Origin: Xanthobacteraceae bacterium 501b
Lineage (GTDB): Bacteria; Pseudomonadota; Alphaproteobacteria; Rhizobiales; Xanthobacteraceae
Direction of reading: 5' to 3'
DNA length: 64,000 nt
Assembly (NCBI GenBank): GCA_000378025.1
Contig: KB899087.1
Coordinates: forward strand, 4,521,501 to 4,585,500
The notes under the pieces are model-generated. The model had not been told where the DNA came from and ran no database searches. It worked only from the letters and a program-made list of their open reading frames with translations. The translations under genes were made by a program, and so were the position numbers. Positions 26,153 through 36,780 of the stretch are shown in pieces. The stretch's first letter is position 1. Each line of letters starts with the position of its first letter.

Positions 26153-26863
26153 CTAGGAAGGGACCGCCGGCCTGCTGGCGACGAGCACATAGTTCATGGT
26201 GAAGGTTGTCGGCGTGTCGCCTTCGAGAAAAGCGTAGCGCACAAAGGCGCTGAACATGGCTCTCATCAGGCGTCGAACCGGCAGGAACAGCCGGCCCTTG
26301 AGGCTGAGGCGGCGTTCGCATGGGGCTTTCAGGAGCTCCAGGCGAAGGCCGGTCGCCGACATGAGGCGCCGCAGCTTGTACACCCCCAGCGCATGCACAT
26401 GGGTGGGGTCGCCATTCTGGAAGACCATCGAGAAGGGGCTGTCACCGTTCGGAAAGCGGGCGATCAGATGCCCCTCTGGTTTCAGGATTCGATGAATGTC
26501 GCGGCAGAGAGCCACCAGATCGTCATAGGGAATATGCTCGAAGACATCCAAGGCAACGACGACATCCGCCGTCTCCGCCGCGATTTCCGAGAGGTCGTCG
26601 ACCACGGGGAAGCCGGCGCGGCGTGCCCGTTCCTGCAGCGCGGACTGAATCTCGCTTCCGATGACGTCGATGGCGCGGCTCCGACACCACCCCAGGAGCG
26701 ATCCATTGCCGAAGCCGATTTCAACGAGGGACGCAGGCGTTGTTGATGCCTTCCTAATATAAGGACCAATCTCGCCGTCGAAATATGCTTGGCTGTAGGC
26801 ATCGCAGGTGCCGAAAGCGTTCTCCTCCCAGCCTTTCCAGTCGATATAATCGGAATACGACAT
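26153..26863 (-). CDS. Class I SAM-dependent methyltransferase
   Basis: A 236-residue methyltransferase of the Methyltransf_23 type: LVEIGFGNGSLLGWC (motif I), IGSEIQ (end of strand 2), VVVALDVFEHIPYDD (motif with the family's DVFEHI) and HLIARFPNG. The C-terminal part has the HVHALGVYKLRRLM pattern common in methyltransferases of surface polysaccharide loci. ATG at 26863 has GGAAA upstream. The gene and its upstream region are visibly less GC-rich than neighbours and sit between priA and a Xer recombinase, which suggests a late arrival. Substrate unknown. Confidence 0.82.
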   Translation of the reverse strand: MSYSDYIDWKGWEENAFGTCDAYSQAYFDGEIGPYIRKASTTPASLVEIGFGNGSLLGWCRSRAIDVIGSEIQSALQERARRAGFPVVDDLSEIAAETADVVVALDVFEHIPYDDLVALCRDIHRILKPEGHLIARFPNGDSPFSMVFQNGDPTHVHALGVYKLRRLMSATGLRLELLKAPCERRLSLKGRLFLPVRRLMRAMFSAFVRYAFLEGDTPTTFTMNYVLVASRPAVPS

Positions 26864-27102
26864 AGGTATTTCCAGCGAATTTCTCGATTGGAAGTCGATG
26901 TGACGAGTTGAGAGAGTATAATCAGCTAGCATGCCGCCGGAGTGTTGAACAGGCGGCCGATTCCAAGGTTCTCGGCGCGACTGGATAAGGGTGCCTCCGC
27001 CATAACGTCGGAGGTCCGGCAGCATCAGGAACGGCGTTTTTTAACGGCTGCGCCGTTAGAACGGATCGGCCGGCCTGGGGCAGGGCAAGCGGAGGTGAAG
27101 CC

Positions 27103-28095
27103 ATGGCGAGCACGGACGCACAGAAGGCGGAGCGGGCCGAACGTGGGCTGCTGGCGGGGGCGGCGCCTGACGTGGCGGCGGCGCTCACAGGCTGGCTCGG
27201 GCGGCTCGGCCATGAGCGGCGGCTGGCGGCGAAGACCCGCGAGGCCTATGCCCGCGATGTCGCGACCTTTCTCGGCGTGCTGGCGCGCCATCTCGGCCAT
27301 TCCCCCACCATGGCCGACCTCGCGCAGATGCAGCCGCGCGATGTGCGCGCCGTGATCGCCGCGCGCCGGGCCGAGGGCATCGAGGCGCGCACGCAGATGC
27401 GCTTTCTCGCCGCCGCCCGCTCCTTCGGCCGGCATCTGGAGCGCGAGGGGCTGGGCAAGGTGGGCGCGCTGACCGCCGTGCGCGGGCCGCGCATTCCCCG
27501 CACTTTGCCGCGCCCGCTGACCATGGCGGATGCGCGCGCCCTTTCCGACCCGGCCACACGGGCGGGGGATGCGCGCGAGCCGTGGATTCTCGCCCGCGAC
27601 GCGGCGGTGCTGGCGCTGCTCTACGGTTCCGGCCTGCGTATTTCCGAGGCGCTGGGGCTGATGCGCCGCGACATGCCCCTGCCGGGGCGCGGCGACCAGA
27701 TTCTCGTCCACGGCAAGGGCGGCAAGACCCGGATGGTGCCGGTGCTGCGCCAGGTTCTTGAAACGGTGGATGCCTATGCCCGCGCCTGCCCCTATGATCT
27801 GGAGCCCACGGGGGCGCTGTTTCGCGGCGCCAAGGGCGGTCCGCTCTCGCCGCGCGTGGTGCAGCTGGCGGTGGAGCGGATGCGCGGCGCGCTCGGCCTG
27901 CCCGACAGCGCCACCCCGCACGCGCTGCGCCATTCCTTCGCCACCCATCTCTTGGGGCGGGGCGGCGATCTGCGCTCGATCCAGGAACTTCTTGGCCACG
28001 CCTCGCTTTCCACCACGCAGATCTACGCCGCCGTCGACACGCAGACGCTGATGGCGGCGTGGAAGGCGTCGCATCCGCGCGCCACAGCGAAATAG
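27103..28095 (+). CDS. xerC: Tyrosine recombinase XerC
   Basis: A 330-residue phage-integrase-family recombinase. It has an N-terminal SAM-like DNA-binding domain (about 25-130) and a catalytic domain with arginine in GSGLRISEAL, a lysine hairpin VHGKGGKTRMVP, HALRHSFATHLL, the LLGHASLSTTQIY tail and its nucleophile tyrosine. The strong GGAGGTGA site precedes ATG 27103. Chromosome-dimer resolution at dif is the likely role because the copy lies near priA and shows no phage neighbours; XerC rather than XerD is the better guess. Confidence 0.88.
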   Translation: MASTDAQKAERAERGLLAGAAPDVAAALTGWLGRLGHERRLAAKTREAYARDVATFLGVLARHLGHSPTMADLAQMQPRDVRAVIAARRAEGIEARTQMRFLAAARSFGRHLEREGLGKVGALTAVRGPRIPRTLPRPLTMADARALSDPATRAGDAREPWILARDAAVLALLYGSGLRISEALGLMRRDMPLPGRGDQILVHGKGGKTRMVPVLRQVLETVDAYARACPYDLEPTGALFRGAKGGPLSPRVVQLAVERMRGALGLPDSATPHALRHSFATHLLGRGGDLRSIQELLGHASLSTTQIYAAVDTQTLMAAWKASHPRATAK

Positions 28096-28104
28096 GAGCG
28101 CGCG

Positions 28105-28539
28105 ATGACTCCCATTCAGCCGATGATCGAGCACATGTCGATCGGGGTCAGCGACTATGAGCGGGCGCTGGCCTTCTATGACGCCGTGCTGGCCCCGCTC
28201 GGCTTCATGCGTGTCGCCTCCCATGCCGAGGCGGAGGGCGAATCCGCCTGCTGGGGTCCCGAAGGGGAGCTTCCCTCGCCGGAGGGCACGCCGGGCGCGG
28301 CGCCGTTCTGGATCCAGCACCGGGCCGAGGCGGTCACTCCGCCGCCGGGCTTCCACCTGTGCTTCATGGCGCCGACGCGCCGCGCGGTCGAGGCGTTCCA
28401 CGCCGCCGGGCTGGCGGCGGGCGGGCGCGATGCCGGCGGGCCGGGCCTGCGCCCGCAGTATGGCGAGGGCTACTATGCCGCCTTCCTGTTGGACCCGGAT
28501 GGCTGGAAGATCGAGGCCGTTACCTACACGGATGCGTGA
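28105..28539 (+). CDS. VOC (glyoxalase/bleomycin resistance) family protein
   Basis: A 144-residue protein with two beta-alpha-beta-beta-beta halves. It begins IEHMSIGVSDYERALAFYD and ends GYYAAFLLDPDGWKIEAVTY, giving metal-ligand candidates at the first histidine and the last glutamate. It follows xerC by 9 bp. VOC proteins include lyases, dioxygenases and resistance proteins; the function here is not known. Confidence 0.85.
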   Translation: MTPIQPMIEHMSIGVSDYERALAFYDAVLAPLGFMRVASHAEAEGESACWGPEGELPSPEGTPGAAPFWIQHRAEAVTPPPGFHLCFMAPTRRAVEAFHAAGLAAGGRDAGGPGLRPQYGEGYYAAFLLDPDGWKIEAVTYTDA

Positions 28540-28651
28540 TCCCGCGGGGAAATGGCGGCCGGGCGGTGCCGGGGAACCGGAAGGGGCTTTTCACCTTGGG
28601 GAAGCTGGGGGACACTCGCAGGCGTTGGACCCGACCAGAGGAGACCAATTC

Positions 28652-28771
28652 ATGAAGCGTCTCGTGACCGCTCTGTGCGCGCTTGCCCTGACCACCGCCG
28701 TCGCCGGAACCGCCTTCGCCTGCCCCTACCAGGCAGCCAAGGCGGCGCAGACCGACGTCAAGGGTTCCTGA
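28652..28771 (+). CDS. Very small secreted protein (39 residues)
   Basis: A 39-residue product with a basic start (MKRLV), a hydrophobic core and the signal-peptide end GTAFACPYQ. If cleaved after TAFA, the mature peptide would be about 15 residues and start with a cysteine (CPYQAAKAAQTDVKGS). The ribosome site AGGAG lies seven bases from ATG, and a perfect intrinsic terminator follows 30 bp after the stop, so the gene looks real and strongly expressed. The upstream region back to 28540 is separate from the VOC gene. Function unknown. Confidence 0.7.
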   Translation: MKRLVTALCALALTTAVAGTAFACPYQAAKAAQTDVKGS

Positions 28772-28801
28772 CCGGCCCTCGTCTTCCCCCTCGATACAGA
28801 C

Positions 28802-28834
28802 CGGCCCGGAAGGTGACTTCCGGGCCGCTTTTTG
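28802..28834 (+). terminator. Intrinsic terminator after the small secreted-protein gene
   Basis: An 11-bp perfect stem, CGGCCCGGAAG (28802-28812) with CTTCCGGGCCG (28817-28827), closes a GTGA tetraloop and is followed by CTTTTT. It separates this gene from the convergent lpd gene that ends at 28874. Confidence 0.9.
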
Positions 28835-28873
28835 CGTCGATCAAACGTCTGTCGCCGGCCGAGGGCCGCGCCC

Positions 28874-30274
28874 TCACATGTGGAGGGCGCGCTTTTCCAC
28901 CGCCATCGCCGCTTCCTTCACCGCTTCCGAGCGGGTGGGGTGGGCGTGGCAGGTGCGGGCGAGGTCTTCCGAGGAGCCGCCAAACTCCATCAGCACCGCG
29001 CATTCATGGATCAGCTCGCCGGCCTCCGAGCCGATGATGTGGGCGCCGAGCACGCGGTCAGTGGTGGCGTCGGCGAGGATCTTCACGAAGCCGTCGGTCT
29101 CGTCATTGGCCTTGGCGCGGCCATTGGCGAGGAAGGGGAACTTGCCGACCTTGTAGGCGATGCCGGCCTGCTTCAGCTCTTCCTCGCTCTTGCCGACCGA
29201 GGCCACCTCCGGGAAGGTGTAGACCACCGAGGGGATGACCTCGTAATTCACATGGCCGGCCTGCCCGGCGAGCAGCTCGGCCAGCGCCACGCCCTCATCC
29301 TCGGCCTTGTGCGCCAGCATCGGGCCGGCAATGGCGTCGCCAATGGCGAAGATGCCGGGCACGCTGGTGCGGTAATAATGATCGGTGACGACGCGCCCGC
29401 GTGCGTCCTTCTCGACGCCGAGCGCCTCCAGCCCCAGCCCTTCGGTGTAGGCGACGCGGCCGATGGCGACGAGCACCACATCGGCCTCCAGCGTCTCACC
29501 TTCGCCGCCGGCGGCGGGCTCGACCGAGACCTTCAGCGTCGCGCCCGAGGCATCGACGCCCGTGACCTTGGCGCCGAGCTTGAACGCCATGCCCTGCTTT
29601 TCCAGGATGCGCTGGAACGACTTGGCGACATCAAGGTCCATGCCGGGCAGGATGCGGTCGAGATATTCGACCACCGTGACCTCAGCCCCCAGCCGCCGCC
29701 ACACGCTGCCGAGCTCCAGCCCGATGACGCCGGCGCCGACCACCAGCAGCTTGCCCGGCACCTTGTCCAGCGCGATGGCGCCGGTTGAGGAGACGATGCG
29801 CGTCTCGTCGATCGTGATGCCCGGGAGCTTGGCCACATCCGAGCCGGTGGCGATGACGATGGCCTTGGCTTCCAGCGTCTGCTGCGAACCGTCCGCCATC
29901 GCGACATCGACCTTGCCCGGCGCGGGGATGCTCGCCGTGCCGTGGAAGGTGTCGATCTTGTTCTTCTTCATCAGGAAGGCGACGCCCTTGGTGTTGCCTT
30001 CCACCGCCTGGTCCTTGAAGCCGAGCAGCGCCGCGTGGTCGAGCTCCGGCGCGCTGACCTTGATGCCCATCTTGGCGAAGCTGTGCCCGGCTTCCTCGAA
30101 GCGGTGCGAGGCGTGCAGCAGCGCCTTGGAGGGGATGCAGCCAATGTTCAGGCAGGTGCCGCCGAAGGTGGCGCGCTTCTCGACCACCGCGACCTTGAGC
30201 CCAAGCTGGGCGGCGCGGATGGCGCACACATAGCCGCCGGGGCCGGTGCCGATGACGACAAGATCGTAGGACAT
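28874..30274 (-). CDS. lpdA: Dihydrolipoyl dehydrogenase (E3)
   Basis: A 466-residue flavoenzyme that reoxidises dihydrolipoyl groups of 2-oxoacid dehydrogenase complexes. It has the FAD motif [10 protein letters not shown], the redox disulfide [13 protein letters not shown], the NAD motif [11 protein letters not shown] and the C-terminal catalytic pair [13 protein letters not shown] precedes ATG 30274. It follows odhB and a LysE-type gene, so it should serve the 2-oxoglutarate dehydrogenase complex; it may also serve the acetoin system at 51683-58323, which lacks its own E3. Confidence 0.96.
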   Translation of the reverse strand: MSYDLVVIGTGPGGYVCAIRAAQLGLKVAVVEKRATFGGTCLNIGCIPSKALLHASHRFEEAGHSFAKMGIKVSAPELDHAALLGFKDQAVEGNTKGVAFLMKKNKIDTFHGTASIPAPGKVDVAMADGSQQTLEAKAIVIATGSDVAKLPGITIDETRIVSSTGAIALDKVPGKLLVVGAGVIGLELGSVWRRLGAEVTVVEYLDRILPGMDLDVAKSFQRILEKQGMAFKLGAKVTGVDASGATLKVSVEPAAGGEGETLEADVVLVAIGRVAYTEGLGLEALGVEKDARGRVVTDHYYRTSVPGIFAIGDAIAGPMLAHKAEDEGVALAELLAGQAGHVNYEVIPSVVYTFPEVASVGKSEEELKQAGIAYKVGKFPFLANGRAKANDETDGFVKILADATTDRVLGAHIIGSEAGELIHECAVLMEFGGSSEDLARTCHAHPTRSEAVKEAAMAVEKRALHM

Positions 30275-30314
30275 GGTCAGTTCCTTGAGGGCTTGCTCGA
30301 CATAGCGAGTTGCG

Positions 30315-30956
30315 TCAGTTGGCCTTCTGCACCGCGAGGCGCAGGCCCAGCAGCACGAAGGTCGCGCCGGTCAGCCGGTTGAACCAGCCTCCGAACGCCT
30401 TGAAACGGGCGCGTACGGAAGGGTTGGTGAAAAACAGCGTGACGCCGGCAAACCACGCGATCAGCGCGCTCGCCATGCCGATGCCATAGAGAAACGACAC
30501 GGCCGCTGGCGTCTCATGGCTCACCAGCGCAGTGAAGAGCGAGAGGAAGAACAGCACGGGTTTCGGGTTGAGGGCATTGGTGAGGAAACCCATGCCGAAG
30601 CAGGCGCCCAGCGAGAGCGGCCGGCCCGCCGTGGCGCCCGCCGCCAGTTCGCCCTCGTTGATGTCGAGCGGCTTGTCGAAAAACGACTTCACCCCGAGAT
30701 AGAGCAGATAGCCGACGCCCAGCCATTTAATGAGCGCGAACAGCGCGAGTGACTGCGAGACAATCAGGCCGATGCCTAGCAGCGTGTAGCTGATGTGGAA
30801 CAGCAGCGAGGCGCCGATGCCAAAGCTGGTGAAAAGCGCGGCGCGCCGGCCATGCACCACGCTCTGGCGGACGACGAGGGCGAAATCCGCCCCCGGCGCC
30901 ACGATTACCACCGCGAACACGGCCATCAGCGCCGCGAATTCGCTGACATAGGTCAT
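30315..30956 (-). CDS. LysE-family exporter inside the odh gene cluster
   Basis: A 213-residue membrane protein with six hydrophobic helices and the family signature [15 protein letters not shown]. It also has [21 protein letters not shown] precedes ATG 30956. It lies on the same strand between odhB (44 bp upstream) and lpdA (40 bp downstream), where it is not a usual partner, so it may be co-transcribed with TCA-cycle genes. An amino acid or similar small solute is the likely substrate. Confidence 0.88.
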   Translation of the reverse strand: MTYVSEFAALMAVFAVVIVAPGADFALVVRQSVVHGRRAALFTSFGIGASLLFHISYTLLGIGLIVSQSLALFALIKWLGVGYLLYLGVKSFFDKPLDINEGELAAGATAGRPLSLGACFGMGFLTNALNPKPVLFFLSLFTALVSHETPAAVSFLYGIGMASALIAWFAGVTLFFTNPSVRARFKAFGGWFNRLTGATFVLLGLRLAVQKAN

Positions 30957-31000
30957 TGCATCCTCCGCCGGGCCACGCCCGGTTCACCCACGCGTCCCGC

Positions 31001-32245
31001 TTACAGATCCAGCACGAGGCGGGTCGGGTCTTCCAGCGCTTCCTTGACGCGGACGAGGAAGGTGACGGCGCCCTTGCCGTCGACGATGCGGTGGTCGTAG
31101 CTCAGCGCCAGATACATCATCGGGCGGGCGACGATCTGGCCCTTCACCACTACCGGGCGCTCCTCAATGCGGTGCATGCCGAGAATGCCCGACTGCGGCG
31201 CGTTGAGGATCGGGGTCGACATCAGCGAGCCGTAAATGCCGCCATTGGTCAGGGTGAAGGTGCCGCCCTGCATGTCCTCGATGCCGAGCTTGCCGTCGCG
31301 CGCCTTGCGGCCGAGGCCGGCAATGGCCTTCTCGATGCCGGCGACCGAGAGCTGGTCAGCGTCGCGCACCACGGGAACCACCAGGCCCTTGTCGGTGCCG
31401 ACCGCGATGCCGATGTGGTAATAATTCTTGTAGACGAGGTCGGTGCCGTCGATCTCGGCGTTCACCTCAGGCACGTCCTTCAGGGCCTGGATCACCGCCT
31501 TGGTGAAGAAGCCCATGAAACCCAGCTTCACGCCGTGCTTCTTCTCGAACACGTCCTTGTACTGGGCGCGCAGATTCATCACCGCCGACATGTCGACATC
31601 GTTGAAGGTGGTGAGCATCGCCGCCGTGTCCTGCGCGTCCTTCAGACGGCGGGCGATGGTCTGGCGCAGCTTGGTCATCTTCACGCGCTCTTCGCGCGAG
31701 GCGTCGTCTGGCGCCGAGGGGGCGCGGGCCGGAGCCGGGGCGCGGGCGGCGGCGGGTGCCGGCGCGGTGGCCAGCGCCGCGAGCATGTCGCCCTTGGTCA
31801 CGCGCGCATCCTTGCCGGTGCCGGCGAGCATGGCGGGGTTGAGCCCGCTCTCCGCCGCCAGCTTGGCGACCGCCGGGCCGTTGGCGCCGGAAGACGCGGC
31901 AGCGGCCGGGGCCGGAGCTTCAGCCTTGGGGGCCTCTGCCTTCGGAGCATCCTTGGGGGCTTCGGCCTTGGCGGGAGCGGCGGCAGGGGTCGCCTTGGCC
32001 GCGCCGGAGCCTTCGCCGATGGAGCCGAGCAGCGCGCCGACGCCGACCGTTTCGCCGTCCTTGGCGATGATCTCGGAGAGCACGCCGGCCGAGGGCGCGG
32101 GCACCTCGATCGTGACCTTGTCGGTCTCCAGTTCGACAATGGGCTCATCGGCGACGACAGTGTCGCCCGCCTTCTTGAACCACTTGCCGATGGTTGCCTC
32201 GGTGACCGATTCGCCCAGCGTCGGAACGCGGATCTCGGTGGCCAT
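31001..32245 (-). CDS. odhB: 2-oxoglutarate dehydrogenase E2, dihydrolipoyllysine succinyltransferase
   Basis: A 414-residue E2 enzyme. It has an N-terminal lipoyl domain (lysine in [11 protein letters not shown], about residue 43), an Ala/Pro/Lys-rich linker, an E3-binding domain ([16 protein letters not shown], about 145-180) and the catalytic domain with [12 protein letters not shown] at the end. It transfers succinyl groups to CoA. GAGGAA precedes ATG 32245. Also called sucB; 86 bp downstream of sucA. Confidence 0.96.
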   Translation of the reverse strand: MATEIRVPTLGESVTEATIGKWFKKAGDTVVADEPIVELETDKVTIEVPAPSAGVLSEIIAKDGETVGVGALLGSIGEGSGAAKATPAAAPAKAEAPKDAPKAEAPKAEAPAPAAAASSGANGPAVAKLAAESGLNPAMLAGTGKDARVTKGDMLAALATAPAPAAARAPAPARAPSAPDDASREERVKMTKLRQTIARRLKDAQDTAAMLTTFNDVDMSAVMNLRAQYKDVFEKKHGVKLGFMGFFTKAVIQALKDVPEVNAEIDGTDLVYKNYYHIGIAVGTDKGLVVPVVRDADQLSVAGIEKAIAGLGRKARDGKLGIEDMQGGTFTLTNGGIYGSLMSTPILNAPQSGILGMHRIEERPVVVKGQIVARPMMYLALSYDHRIVDGKGAVTFLVRVKEALEDPTRLVLDL

Positions 32246-32331
32246 GCTCGTTCTTCCTCACCGTTTGCCGGCTGCGGGGCCGGCACTCCCTCGGGTCTTG
32301 CGAACTCAGGTCTTGCGGATAGTCGCTATGC

Positions 32332-35313
32332 TCAGCCCAGGGCGTCCTGCAGGAACGCCTTGAGCTGCGCGAGATGCTTGGACATCAACCCCGTCGCCGT
32401 GGCGGCGGAAGCCGGGCGGCCGGTGTAGCGCGGCCGCGAGGAGGCGGAGCCGGCCTGTTCCAGCACCCATTCGAGATAGGGCTGCACGAAGGCCCAGCCG
32501 CCCTGGTTCTTCGGCTCTTCCTGGCACCAGACGATTTCCGCCTGCTTGAAGCGGCCGATTTCCTGCGCCAGCGTCTTGAGCGGGAAGGGGAAGAGCTGCT
32601 CGACGCGCATGAGGTAGATGTCGTCCAGCCCCCGGCGCTCGCGCTCCTCATAAAGGTCGTAATAGACCTTGCCCGAGCAGAGCACGACACGGCGGATCTC
32701 GCTGTCCGGCTTCAGCGTCACCGCCTCGGCCGGCAGGTTGGCGGCGAAGTTGCGGTCGGCATCGTCCCACAGCACGCGGTGGAAGGTGGTCTGCGGGCCG
32801 AACTCCGCCAGCGTCGAGACGGCGCGCTTGTGGCGCAGCAGGCTCTTCGGCGTCATCAGGATCAGCGGCTTGCGGAAGTCGCGCTTGAGCTGGCGGCGCA
32901 GGGCGTGGAAATAGTTCGCCGGCGTCGTCAGGTTGGCGACCTGCATATTGTCCTCGGCGCACATCTGCAGATAGCGCTCCAGACGGGCGGAGGAATGCTC
33001 CGGCCCCTGGCCCTCATAGCCATGCGGCAGCAGGCAGACCAGGCCCGACATGCGCAGCCACTTGCGCTCGCCGGAGGAGAGGAACTGGTCGAAGATCACC
33101 TGCGCGCCATTGGCGAAGTCGCCGAACTGGGCTTCCCAAATGGTCAGCGCGTTCGGCTCGGAGAGCGAATAGCCATACTCAAAACCGAGCACGGCCTCTT
33201 CCGAGAGCATCGAGTTGATGACCTCGTAATGCGCCTGCCCCTCCCGCACATGGTTGAACGGGGTGTGGCGCTCCTCGGTCTCCTGGTCGATCAGCACCGA
33301 ATGGCGCTGCGAGAAGGTGCCGCGCTCGCTGTCCTGGCCGGACAGGCGCACCGGATGGCCGTCGAGCAGCAGCGAGGAGAAGGCGAGCGCCTCCGCCGTC
33401 GACCAGTCGATGCCGGCGCCGTCGTCGAGGATCGCCTTGCGGCGGGCGTCGAGGAAGCGCTGGATGGTGCGGTGGACGTGGAACCCCTCCGGCACGGTGG
33501 TGATGCGGGTGCCGATCTCGCGCAGCTCGTCGAAATCGACGCCGGTGACGCCGCGGCGCGGGTCGTCCTCGGCGGCGGCGGCCTTCAGCCCGGCCCAGCG
33601 GCCGTCGAGCCAGTCGGCCTTGTTCGGCTTGTAGGCCTGGCCGGCCTCATATTCGATGTCGAGCTTCGAGCGCCATTCCGCGCGCATGGCGTCGATCTCG
33701 CCCGGCGCGATGACGCCTTCGGCTTCCAGCTTGCGCGAGTACAGCTCCAGCGTGGAGGGGTGCTGCTTGATGAGCTTGTACATCAAGGGCTGGGTGAAGG
33801 CCGGCTCGTCGCCCTCATTATGGCCGAAGCGGCGGTAGCAGAACATGTCCACCACCACAGGCTTGCGGAAGCGCTGGCGGAATTCGGTGGCGATCTTGGC
33901 GGCGAAGGTCACGGCCTCGGGGTCGTCGCCATTCACGTGGAAGATCGGCGCCTCGATGGTCTTGGCGACATCCGACGGGTAGGGCGAGGAGCGCGAGAAG
34001 CGCGGATAGGTGGTGAATCCGATCTGATTGTTGATGATGAAGTGGATCGAGCCGCCGGTGCGGTGTCCCTTCAGTCCCGACAGGCCGAGGCATTCGGCCA
34101 CCACGCCCTGGCCGGCGAAGGCGGCGTCGCCATGCAGCAGCAGCGGCATCACCTGGGTGCGTTCGGCGTCGCGCAGCAGATCCTGCTTGGCGCGCGACTT
34201 GCCGAGCACCACCGGGTCGACGATTTCCAGATGCGAGGGGTTGGCGGTCAGCGACAGGTGGACCTGGTTGCCGTCGAACTCGCGGTCGGAGGAGGCGCCG
34301 AGATGGTACTTCACATCGCCGGAGCCCTCGACCTCGTCGGGGGCCCAGGAGCCACCCTTGAACTCGTGGAACAGAGCGCGGTGCGGCTTGCCCATCACCT
34401 GCGTGAGCACGTTCAGCCGGCCGCGATGGGCCATGCCGAGCACGATTTCCTTCACGCCGAGATTGCCGCCGCGCTTGATGATCTGCTCCAGCGCCGGGAT
34501 CAGGCTCTCCGCGCCGTCGAGGCCGAAGCGCTTGGTGCCGGTGTAGCGGACATCGAGGAACTTCTCGAAGCCCTCGGCCTCCACCAGCTTGTTGAGGATG
34601 GCGCGCTTGCCCTCGCGGGTGAAGGTGATTTCCTTGTCCGGGCCTTCGATGCGCTCCTGAATCCACGCCTTCTCCTCGGGCGAGGAGATGTGCATGAATT
34701 CGACGCCGAGCGTGGCGCAATAGGTGCGCTGGAGGATGGCGACCATCTGGCGGACGGTGGCGAACTCCAGGCCCAGCACATGGTCGATGAAGATCGGCCG
34801 GTCGAGATCGGCCTCGCGGAAGCCGTAGGAGGCGGGGTCGAGCTCGGGCGCGGCACGCACCGGCTCAAGACCCAGCGGGTCGAGCTTGGCATGCAGATGG
34901 CCGCGCATGCGGTAGGCGCGGATCATCATCAGCGCCTTGACGGAATCGCGGGTGGCCTGCTGGACGTCGGCGCTGGACAGCTCGACGCCGGCCTTCTGCG
35001 CCTTCTCGGCTGCCTTGGCCTCGACCTTGCGGCCGATCGCCTTCTCCACCTCGATCCACTGCCCGTCCATCGCCGAAACGAGCTCGCCATTGGCGTGGAT
35101 CGGCCAGCCCTGCTTCTTCCAGGAGGCGCCGCGGGCGCTCTTCTCGACATCGGCCGGGGCGTCCTTCAGCCCGGCGAAGAAAGCCTGCCACTCAGCGTCC
35201 ACCGAGCTGGGGTCGGCCTCATAGCGGGCATAGAGGTCCTCGATCCAGGCCGCATTGGCTCCGTAGAGGAAAGAGGTGTTGAGGAAGGTCTCGTTCACGT
35301 CCGCGCGCGACAT
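32332..35313 (-). CDS. sucA: 2-oxoglutarate dehydrogenase E1 component
   Basis: A 993-residue ThDP enzyme decarboxylating 2-oxoglutarate. It has the N-terminal FLYGANAAWIEDLYARY segment that contacts E2, the MAHRGRLNVL and GDAAFAGQGVV (ThDP/Mg) regions, QIGFTT, and a C-terminal transketolase half with SGLVCLLPHGYEGQGPEHSSAR. Length is normal. AGGAG precedes ATG 35313. It heads sucA-odhB-(LysE)-lpdA. Confidence 0.97.
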   Translation of the reverse strand: MSRADVNETFLNTSFLYGANAAWIEDLYARYEADPSSVDAEWQAFFAGLKDAPADVEKSARGASWKKQGWPIHANGELVSAMDGQWIEVEKAIGRKVEAKAAEKAQKAGVELSSADVQQATRDSVKALMMIRAYRMRGHLHAKLDPLGLEPVRAAPELDPASYGFREADLDRPIFIDHVLGLEFATVRQMVAILQRTYCATLGVEFMHISSPEEKAWIQERIEGPDKEITFTREGKRAILNKLVEAEGFEKFLDVRYTGTKRFGLDGAESLIPALEQIIKRGGNLGVKEIVLGMAHRGRLNVLTQVMGKPHRALFHEFKGGSWAPDEVEGSGDVKYHLGASSDREFDGNQVHLSLTANPSHLEIVDPVVLGKSRAKQDLLRDAERTQVMPLLLHGDAAFAGQGVVAECLGLSGLKGHRTGGSIHFIINNQIGFTTYPRFSRSSPYPSDVAKTIEAPIFHVNGDDPEAVTFAAKIATEFRQRFRKPVVVDMFCYRRFGHNEGDEPAFTQPLMYKLIKQHPSTLELYSRKLEAEGVIAPGEIDAMRAEWRSKLDIEYEAGQAYKPNKADWLDGRWAGLKAAAAEDDPRRGVTGVDFDELREIGTRITTVPEGFHVHRTIQRFLDARRKAILDDGAGIDWSTAEALAFSSLLLDGHPVRLSGQDSERGTFSQRHSVLIDQETEERHTPFNHVREGQAHYEVINSMLSEEAVLGFEYGYSLSEPNALTIWEAQFGDFANGAQVIFDQFLSSGERKWLRMSGLVCLLPHGYEGQGPEHSSARLERYLQMCAEDNMQVANLTTPANYFHALRRQLKRDFRKPLILMTPKSLLRHKRAVSTLAEFGPQTTFHRVLWDDADRNFAANLPAEAVTLKPDSEIRRVVLCSGKVYYDLYEERERRGLDDIYLMRVEQLFPFPLKTLAQEIGRFKQAEIVWCQEEPKNQGGWAFVQPYLEWVLEQAGSASSRPRYTGRPASAATATGLMSKHLAQLKAFLQDALG

Positions 35314-35636
35314 CGTCGGCTCCTGGGGGACCGGTCGGGTCCGTTGGCAGTACTTTCGTGCCGTAGATCGCCTGCGGGGGTTGCCCCGGGCTGACTGCGG
35401 CGCCCCTTAGGGTGGGGCGAAAGTCGAAGGCTCTATATAGGCCTCGTATTCACCTCGGGAATGCCGCAGGAATGCGGCACGGGGATGCGAAAACGCTGGC
35501 CATCATTCACAAGCAATAACGGCACCGGCACTTGACGCGCCAGCGGCAGGAGCTTCCCGCCGCCTGGAAACGGCGAGATCGCCGTTCACGTCCTCGCGAC
35601 GGGGCCATGTGCCCCGCCGGAGGCCGCTCGAAAAGC
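35314..35636. other. Gene-free gap between mdh and sucA
   Basis: No gene is visible in these 323 bp. The stretch 35425-35530 is less GC-rich (ctatataggcctcgtattc; tcacaagcaataacgg) and probably holds the sucA promoter, but I cannot place -35 and -10 boxes with confidence. In many Rhizobiales this position holds sucC and sucD. Confidence 0.5.
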
Positions 35637-36665
<1,029 letters not shown>

Positions 36666-36780
36666 TTATCGCTGCGTGGTTCAAGCGAGGAAGGCCGTTG
36701 AGGTAAATACGCCCGAGTACAACTTTCGGACCAAGTACTGGTATACGAAATACCTGTCCGCGACGGGCGCTGGCCGTGTT

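Noticed and set aside
32374-35394. A 1,006-codon plus-strand frame opposite sucA
   Set aside because: Antisense shadow; sucA on the minus strand is unmistakable.
36694-36760. AT-rich stretch between mdh and the DUF1003 gene with short inverted repeats (AGTAC/GTACT, GGTAT/ATACC)
   Set aside because: Arms of five bases are too short to call an operator; probably just the mdh promoter area.
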